NCBI GenBank assembly: GCA_947179485.1
Contig: OX359248.1
Location: forward strand, 32,001,378-32,065,377
Source of the DNA: Allacma fusca
Lineage: Eukaryota; Arthropoda; Collembola; Symphypleona; Sminthuridae
Reading direction: 5' to 3'
Length of the DNA stretch: 64,000 nt
Shown: one piece after another, positions 55,680 to 64,000 of the stretch
Layout: each line of letters opens with the position of its first letter
Numbering within the stretch: the first letter of the stretch is position 1
Made by a program: the position numbers and the translations under genes
The notes under the pieces: model-generated
Databases searched by the model: none
Told to the model about the DNA's origin: nothing
Seen by the model: only the letters and a program-made list of their open reading frames with translations

Positions 55680-57971
55680 CAAGAAAAAAAAAACAATAAT
55701 AATTACTACCGTGATAAATGAGAATCCTCATGCAATTTAAAACTCAAGAGTTAAATATAGCATTTAGAACATGTCCCCAATTTAAAAAGACGGAGCTTAT
55801 ATTTAAGTGAGTCATTATCGCCAAAACTTCATAAATGAGTTGAGTTAAGTCAGACTCACTATTTAAATAAATACTTTAAAATAATCATAACGATACGTAA
55901 GTAGTAGTCTTCAAAAGTAAAGTACCTCCAGAAGTTTATGCCCGTGCATACTTATTAAAACCCTTCAATTACTTGTACTCTCTAAAAGTTGAATTAAGTT
56001 TGAATAAGTTAAGTCGGACTGTCCTGCATGCAGACCAAATTAGTACAGAAAATTACACACGATCTCCTGTCTAAGTCAGCATAGACATTTGAATGAGTGT
56101 GGATGTACTATGTAAGTAAGTACACAAGAAAAAGTTAGCCTGAGGCTGTTGTCGCATAACACTGTACGTAACAGCAATTTTGAAACTCCAAACTTTCGTA
56201 AGAAATTGCGTCTGCTGTTTCTCTTTCACAACAATAGTAGTAATGATAATTCCTATACTATAAAATCCTGTACAGTTACACAGAATCCAAAGGTGGTCAA
56301 AATTCTGAAAAGACTTTCAAACGAGTTTACCACGAGTCAGCATCTAGTATCTAGTCCTTAGCCCACTTGACTGCCCAGTAGTGTCCACCCCAAATAGTAC
56401 TGTCATGAGAAATATAGTCAGAGTAAACAAATGACTATCCTCGTACCCTCAGATTTACTTTCAAGGTGTACAAATATGCAGTGTATTTATAAACAGGATT
56501 AATGCAGTCCATTCCCCTTCTAACTTTGACAACTGCATGTCACCTTGGCCTTTAGAATAAACTCAATAGTACCTGCTCTTCCACAAATTGTCAGTGTATC
56601 TTTGGAGCCATCAGCTCCTCGTAGTTGTACTATATTGCCGTACAATTGGACAAATCTGTATTTCTGGTAATAGAATATATGAATAAGATAGACCGATTCC
56701 CACATCCCACCATTGCATTGGCGCCATTACATATAATTATACATTCTTAAAAATATTTACAGAGTAGTAGAAACAGACATATCCATCCACAGTTGTGTGC
56801 TTCAATTGGTCGTGTAAGTAATTACTTACATAATTATTACTTGAAGCAATGCACTAAAATACAAAGCATAAACTATGGATTTTTTTAACAACGTCTCCGA
56901 GCAAGTCCTCTCCGTGTCCTCTGCTCATACTCTTAATTATTAGGCCTTGAATACTGACTACTGACCTTCATTTCATTCAATTATTTTGAATACTGAAGAG
57001 TAAAAAATGTTTATTCACGATTTGAAAAACCCAATATAAAAAACTGAGAGGTGCTAATGTAACGTCATCCAATCTATTACGAAACTGATGCTTAGTCCTA
57101 GAGCTTCTTATGCAAGTGAGTACTGTAGATGGATACAACTGTATGGAATGGACCCAACAAACTATTAACTATTATAACCACAATAGTTAAAAGAGAAAAC
57201 GTCAACTCACAAGTCACAACTTCCATTTGACTTACAATTTATCTAAGACTAATTGTTTTCCAAACTATATTAATTACATTCAAGTGACATCAGTTATTCA
57301 AAGGTAGTATTTATCTGTAGAAGTCTCTACTTTAGCCAGCATCACGTGTCACGTACTCCTCCAAAAGTGGTATGTAACTCATATATGTAGGAAATATATT
57401 TTTGTAGTGAATACTTATGGCACTTCTGTATTTATTGGAAAAAGACACGTCCTGTTTTCGGCGTACATTCCAAAACACTACCTCCTTTTCCAGCCAGGAA
57501 AATATTTTCAACAGGATTTTTAGTGAGGATGAGAATATTTTTCTTCTTTCAATTTCCCACTTTTTATTCCACACACAACAGTCACCTCTAAATCCTACTT
57601 CTGTTCTATATTCGAATTTCCAATGCAAGAATTTCATTGAAGACTTTCTTATTCTCTCAATAATAGGAGAGAAAAGTTTTTTCATTCCACACTCAAGTAA
57701 TTTTAGCACTGGAAATTTAAATAAAGAAATTATTTTAATTATTTTTTTAACAAAGAAAACAAGGAACAAGTAGTACTGCTCTCTTCCCTAGACTTTTTGC
57801 CAAATATTTTATTCTGTATGAAATCAAGAAAATGAATGAGAATTAATAAATTATTATTATAAAAAAAGAATGATAACCTCCCTACAAGGAAATAAAAGAA
57901 CTCACAATGATTACTAAACAATACAGTCCCTACAGAAACTCACCCTTCGGATTTTTATTGACTCATTTCAG
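55680..57971. other. Intergenic between TMEM18 and the CRAL-TRIO gene
   Basis: Upstream regions of two divergently transcribed genes, so both promoters should be here. Open frames of 145 (minus) and 118 (plus) codons overlap at 57332-57773, the longest non-genic frames of the window. Neither resembles a known family. Confidence 0.5.
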
Positions 57972-58043
57972 ACTTGCAGCTGCAGCGCAGCGGATTCCCA
58001 AAGGGATATTAATCGACTGCAAAACTCAAAATTCACAAGCAAT

Positions 58044-61000
58044 ATGATCCCACAACGAGAAAAAGGACCACAATGGAATGTGTACACATCGAAAAAAGCA
58101 TACAGGGAGCTCAATGAGAAGGAGGAAACCAAGCCAGTAGCTCTAAATCTTCTCCGCCAACTCCTTGCAGGTTAGCCAGTAAATTACTGGCTAAATTAAG
58201 CTTTCATTATGCATATATGTCTAAATTCTATCCTCCCTTGTAAACAATTAATCTTCCGTGCTGAGTCCAAAAATTGAAGGGAAAAACAAAAGCAAACTTT
58301 TCAATAATAAATGAGACCATTGTCAAATAATACAAATATTTCTATATGTATGTATGTGCCAACATTTTCCCAAGTACTACTCCTTCCTGTAAGAAGGATT
58401 AACCTTTTTAATAATACTTGCTCAACCGTACGAAAAAAAAAATTCCTGTCTTCTGAAACCTTTGCCAATAATAATATTTTTTTCTGACACTTCTGTGGTC
58501 ATTAAATCAAACAAACGGGAAAAGTAGGAGCAGAGGGATAACCTTGTCAAGCACTTGTAAACTCTTGATATAGCTCTAGTATTCCACTCCGCGTATATAC
58601 AAGTATACGTTCTCAAAAATATAAAAATATTAGCAATACGGGGGATAATAAAACAGCATGAGGACTGTAATTGTCTAAATTTATATTTACTACAGTTACA
58701 AGAACTTCAGCTGAAAGAACACTAGGAATTTAAATACGGAAAAGCAAATATTTATCAAAATTCTACTCCGAGCCCGAAAAAAAGAATAACACGGAGAGAA
58801 ACTACATAGTAGTAGTGGAGCCGGGTGGTAAATTCTTATCTTCAACTCATTAATTTGTGGAGCAGAAGGAATGCACATATGTACATACATACATAGGCAG
58901 TAACGATGAGTGTGACGGAATTTACACTAACTTCTTTTTTTTTTTTACTTTTCCTCTTTATACTGTACCTAACTCCACGGTCGTGGTTCGTCCCGGTCCT
59001 CATTCGTATTTTTATACTGCATATTAGAGGAAGAAAATCTCCGATGCCCGACAAATGATGACTTCCTTTTACGATTCTTACGAGCACGTAAATTCAACGC
59101 GGAGCGTGCATTTAAGTTGGTAAGTGCAGTTCCTCAAAACTCAAACTCCAGGGATGCAGATTGTGGATACTTACATTTACTACTATTACTATTATTATTC
59201 CTCAACCCAAATGAACTTTATTACGCGCTCATTCTGATTTATGCAAATGTGTGACTCCTTCTTATACATACATACATACAAATGCACGTAACTATAGACG
59301 TACCTCTATCCCTCCTCCTTTACAGTCACAATTTACCACACGAGTTAAAAGAATGTTCCCAGAGACCAATACTCCTTTAATACTCTGTAATAGTCCCAAG
59401 AGTCATTCATTTAATATTTGCAATAATGTTTCACACAGACAGCATATGCTGACGGCACATTTGATTTTCACGGTCCTTTACCACTAGTAATCGTCCACAG
59501 CTCACATAGCAATCTTTCCCCACACTTAAATCCTCAGTTTTTACACACACACTTACACACACACACACAAACACACTCACTCCCCGACACACACTCACAC
59601 TCTAACACTTGTACAAGCATCCATGAATAATTACTATGGGGAAGACTTGTTGACTTTACAGATCAGGAACTATTATGGAATGAGACGGGATAATTTAGAC
59701 TTATTCCAGAACCTATACCCCGAAGAGATGCTCCCAACTTTTAATCAAAGGCTCCAAACCGTCCTACCTCAACGAGACCAGGAGGGTCGCCACATATTCC
59801 TCTTCAAAGCCGGTAAAATTTATTTCACATTCCAACAACACAAACCTAATCAATCGCTGGATACATCCCATTGTAAATAAATAGGCCCTGGTTTACCATC
59901 ATTATCCCCCTTGACTGCACAAAATTCTAATATTTCCACAAGGTGAAAGTTTATACTGACAGAATCTAACCGCTCTATACATAAATACTCCTTAAAACTA
60001 CATGCTCTAACCACAGGAAGCTCCAAGCATAGATTTTCCATAAAACTTATCAAATCCAATTCCCCCCATTGAACCTACTGTATCTATTGAAGGGTAAGGG
60101 AAACCAAATGTCAAAAGCTAAGAACAAAAGGCAGGGACCGAGGAGTACAGAGTGGAGAAAGGAAGCAGAAAAACAATCAGCATTGAATGTCTTGAATACA
60201 AAATAAAACAAGAAATCGCTCTGTCTCCTTCCACAAGTCACAGACTGAACTTGACTGTCAACTCACAGATGTATGTATATATATGCAGTGGCGTACAATT
60301 CCCGAGCTATAAGGTACATATAGACAGGGACACTTACACATATGTATGTCCTACATGAGTACAACAACAACAACATACACAAATAGGAACAACCAGCGGA
60401 AAAGAATGAAAGCCCGGAACTATATATTTACATGTAGATACAGATCCAGGCATCCAAGCATCCAGGACCCACATATGTACATAACATGGTAACATTCAAG
60501 AAAAGTCAAGATTAAAAAAAACAAATGATACTATAGACTCACACTTCCAAGCATAAAAACTGACAGGAGTTGTTTTCATGGGGAAGTTACAGAGGGAAAA
60601 AAAACAATCCCACCATGACGCCTCTCACTCTCAAAAGTAGGAACAAAAGTGACAATAAAATAAACTTTAAATAGCATTTACTCCACACGTCAGTGTAAAA
60701 TTAGGGAAATACTGGAAAACTTCCACCGACTCTAGTACAAATAGTAGTAACTGAAGAAATACTACAAGGATCGTATCTCACCCCTACTCTCTATAAAAAG
60801 AAACCCAACTACAAAGTAAATGCATTAAAAGTTGCGATTTCCCCACCAAGGACACACCATATCCGACGCGACGAGGGATTTAAAATAATTCACATATCAA
60901 AAAAATATAAGGAAAAAAAACTAGGATCCTACATCCTATACTTATTGATTTATTCCTCCAACACCATAAGCCGTTTAGCTGTACTTTGTATTATATATAG

Positions 61001-63498
61001 AATAGTTCACGTTCAGACAGATAGATACATACAAATCATATGTATATACGATACATAACAACAAGAGCCAACATCACCGTAGGCTACATTTGAACCTCAC
61101 ACACTCTTTATATTATCCATGTTTCTTTGAAAACCTTCTCTCACTCTATCTGTCTCTCTCTCTCTCTCTCTCTTCCCTTTTCTAACTGTCTTTCTCACTT
61201 TCCTTCCCTGCCTCTCTCCTGATGAAATGTTTCACTTTATTTCCTCCCAGAAATGCACTCACGTTTTATTAAAATTCAAATTAGGTGACTGGGACCCAAC
61301 TCAATGCAACTTGGATGATATTTTCCGTGCCAATTACTTATACCTGGAAGAGATGACGTCTACGATGGAAACTCAAGTCCATGGCCTGGTAGCAATCGTT
61401 GACTGTCAGGGTCTCAGCTTCTACCATGCACGTTCTTTCACTCCCAAACATGCCAAACGAATGGTTAAGATTATCCAGGTACGTATAGGATAGGATTAGT
61501 CACTCACAAATTTTCATATAGCACTTGAATGGAACCCTTTTTTCCCTCCCTCCCTCCCGCCGCCGCCATAATTAAGTCCAACAAGCCCCACTAATTAAAT
61601 GTGTCACCTATCTCCTAAAAGGTTAATTCCACACATTTAACAACTAGATTCTATCTCTCTCTCTCTCCCTCTCACTAGCAGCTATCTCTCTGAAACATCC
61701 CACACAAAGGAAGAGCCTATAGATATATATAGAACATCCAATGACATTTATCATTTTCTATGCAATAGAGGCTTTGCAGTAAGCTATTTTCAACTTCAGC
61801 TGTCCTGGCATGCATAAATTACGGATACAAGGAAAAAGTTCTTCCATGATATTATCTATATATCGATCTTTCAATGCGGATATTTTCGTAATGTCTATAA
61901 ATGCAACTGTCATTATATAAGTCTGTATAGGAATAGGGAGCTTAATTGCAACAAATGTTATTTTAACAACTATTGATCGTTTCCTAATGAACAAGGCTCT
62001 CTTTGACACTCACCATATATGTAGATATATGTATGTATTTAAATAGGATAGCTTCCCAGCACGCTTTAAGGAATTCCATCTAGTGAACCAACCCTACATC
62101 TTCAACCTGTTGTTTGCAGTGGTCAAGCCATTCTTGGAGGAAAAAATTCGCAATCGAGTAAGTAAAGTACCTATCTACACATATCCATATAATAAAAGTC
62201 GTTCAGGCTAAAAGTTTATCTTTTATGGGTGGGTTGTGTGCGAGAAGAGGATTTAATTTTGACATGTTACAGATAACCGGCTATCGCTATCACAGAGCAG
62301 CTATCACCAGATACAAATGTAAAACTGCACAGGGATAAATAGATATAGATATGTAGATAGAGCAAAGTCTACAAAAAAAAAAATTATTTGAGCAAGTTAC
62401 ACAAAAATATTGATACAAAAAGATGAGCTCTTAGAAACGCGCATCTTATTTCGAGATTCAAATCTGTATAGATATACATAAGTAGATGTTTGTGAGTACA
62501 TGTAGGGGTTATATGTATGTATGTAGGAGGTAGGCTGTTTCGATATAAATACATAGTATGTCACTATGCGGATGCAAAAACTCAAAATCAATAACAGATG
62601 TTGAAAGCCTAGAGATTTTTTTTTTGCTAGACAAACAAGTAAATAATCCTGAATCCATTTATCTTTAAAAAGGATATTATTCGTTCTCATGAACAACCAA
62701 ACCTTTGTTTACTGGAAACTCTCCAGCAGAAAAAAACATCAGATTTCAGTTTCGATGATAGCTTTTATCTAACTAGTTGGATTTCGATCGAGAAAATTCT
62801 ATATAATATATAGCAAATGATATTATTCAAGACTCAATAGTGAGGAGGAGATGCCATAGAAAAAATAAATCAGGCCGACAGCAACTCAGGAGTAGCAGGA
62901 TATCCTTCCATTTGTTTCTGCCGCTGTAAATGCCCTGCTATGTACATATAGATAGATATGTAAATACTATATTAGATCTACACTTACGTATTAGGTATCT
63001 CCACACACTGTATTCGTAGTAGAAGTATGTAGATGTGCCACCTACCCTCAACACATCCCTTCTAGTTATGGATGCACAGATAAAGAATAGATCTGAGAGA
63101 GAAAAGGAAAGCGAGCGACAAGGAAAGAGAGAAAGGAGAGAGGATAATGTATTGGAAATAAATCCAACATTTTTGTTCTTCTCCAGATACAATTCCATGG
63201 TTCGGATCTGGCCTCTCTGTACCGGTACATTAATCCCGAGATCCTACCTGAGAGTCTGGGCGGGAGCCTCTCACTCGATGATACTTTTATTAACAAGATG
63301 CTCCCTAGGAATGATCACTACAAAGGTAAGGAAATGACCTTGTCGGTAGCCAATAAATTTACGCCTTCCCTTTAAAAAGTCTTGGGCGATAAGTATAAAA
63401 TACCATCTTCCCCACATACATACAAACATTAGTGCTTCAACCTTCAAATCCATATGCATTCTATAAATAAGAACTGTAGAAATTCCAAATCACACACA

Positions 63499-63540
<42 letters not shown>

Positions 63541-63881
63541 CCTCTCGCAATGAAACCCCAAGCTCCTGTAATAATGCCAACATTTTTCACTTAAACTCAT
63601 CGCAAAGGAAAGAAAATCCATTCCATTGGCAATTCCTTGGAAAAGACTGAATTTACAGTCTCGCCAACTCGTCTAAATCAGAGCTTTGGTTATCTATAGG
63701 AAATAAATTAATGCTCCCTTTACTCTTTGCATATAGCCAACAGGTCTGGCTAATATCATTAAAGATTAAGAAAATGCACTATCGACCAGATGAGAACAGT
63801 ATAGGAATTATGATTTGAGTCGGGACTGATCCCCGGTAATACAATCATTTCATAGGATATCGTGAGAAGAGTCCTTCTTAA
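58044..63881 (+). CDS. CRAL-TRIO lipid-transfer protein, alpha-TTP-like
   Basis: Cytosolic carriers of this family (alpha-tocopherol transfer protein, clavesin, insect relatives) bind a small lipid in a Sec14 pocket and move it between membranes. Coding exons: 58044-58170, 59028-59119, 59662-59812, 61285-61478, 62047-62157, 63187-63325, 63856-63881; 840 nt, 279 residues, close to the 278 of human TTPA. The N-terminal CRAL-TRIO-N helices read [13 protein letters not shown] and then [24 protein letters not shown]. The Sec14 core (about residues 100-260) includes [54 protein letters not shown] and [12 protein letters not shown]. The last exon is only 26 bases and gives the end [11 protein letters not shown]. 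The exon at 57972 is open upstream of the first Met, so the 5' UTR continues there and a noncoding exon lies further up. The ligand cannot be named from sequence. Confidence 0.92.
58171..59027 (+). other. CRAL-TRIO gene intron 1
   Basis: An 857-base AT-rich intron with CATA-type simple repeats (about 58880-58895). Nothing else is seen. Confidence 0.7.
59813..61284 (+). other. CRAL-TRIO gene intron 3
   Basis: A 1.5 kb intron with a (TC)n run at 61153-61172 near its acceptor side, and C-rich, G-poor composition. No coding block seen. Confidence 0.7.
61153..61172. repeat. (TC)n microsatellite
   Basis: A pure TC run inside a longer pyrimidine tract in intron 3 of the CRAL-TRIO gene. Confidence 0.85.
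62158..63186 (+). other. CRAL-TRIO gene intron 5
   Basis: A 1.0 kb intron. An AG-rich tract at about 63085-63140 precedes the acceptor. Nothing else is seen. Confidence 0.7.
63503..63537. repeat. (CT)n microsatellite
   Basis: 35 bases of pure CT, preceded by a short (CA)n at 63491-63500, in the last intron of the CRAL-TRIO gene. Confidence 0.9.
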
Positions 63882-64000
63882 ACAAACCAAATGGAGAGTT
63901 TCCTTTTATAATGTAATCCCTAAAAGAAATATTGATTGGTTGACGGATTCTGTATGAAGTACTACAATATTTGAGATTCGGGAAAATCCAACATGGATCA

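Overview
This is eukaryotic nuclear DNA. It is AT-rich, its genes are split by GT-AG introns (mostly short, a few of several kb), and it is full of microsatellites and small DNA-transposon remnants. The protein families point to an animal, probably an arthropod. A springtail-like hexapod would fit the compact multi-exon genes, but I cannot prove the taxon from the sequence.

Layout. 1-4.8 kb: no gene I recognise, apart from one orphan open frame. 4.8-7.0 kb, minus: the first four coding exons of a phosphatidylserine synthase 1-type gene; the C-terminal exons were not found. 7.0-10.6 kb: probable promoter region and a strand-skewed tract with no gene seen. 10.6-18.6 kb, minus: a gene of about 24 exons for a protein of about 875 residues, with a Lys/Ser-rich N-terminus, nine tandem degenerate RRM-like modules and a Gly/Lys-rich tail. 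This is the most unusual item in the window. 18.6-25.7 kb: intergenic, with three non-autonomous DNA-transposon remnants. 25.7-29.9 kb, plus: NDUFV1 (complex I 51 kDa subunit), complete in ten coding exons. 30.7-38.5 kb, minus: a tribbles-type pseudokinase, complete in four coding exons and convergent with NDUFV1. 38.6-52.7 kb: about 14 kb without a recognisable gene, containing a 17-bp minisatellite. 52.7-55.7 kb, minus: TMEM18, complete. 58.0-63.9 kb, plus: a CRAL-TRIO (alpha-tocopherol-transfer-protein-like) gene, complete in seven coding exons.

I rebuilt the gene models by matching splice sites and phases to conserved protein blocks. The exon sums of NDUFV1 (1410 nt), tribbles (1341 nt), TMEM18 (543 nt) and the CRAL-TRIO gene (840 nt) are all divisible by three, which supports the models. 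The RRM-repeat model has one unresolved junction. The genes are ordinary single-copy neighbours and nothing suggests a shared pathway. The candidate undescribed system is the RRM-repeat gene: it looks like a two-RRM unit duplicated about four times, with intron positions and phases kept and the canonical RNA-binding aromatics nearly all lost.
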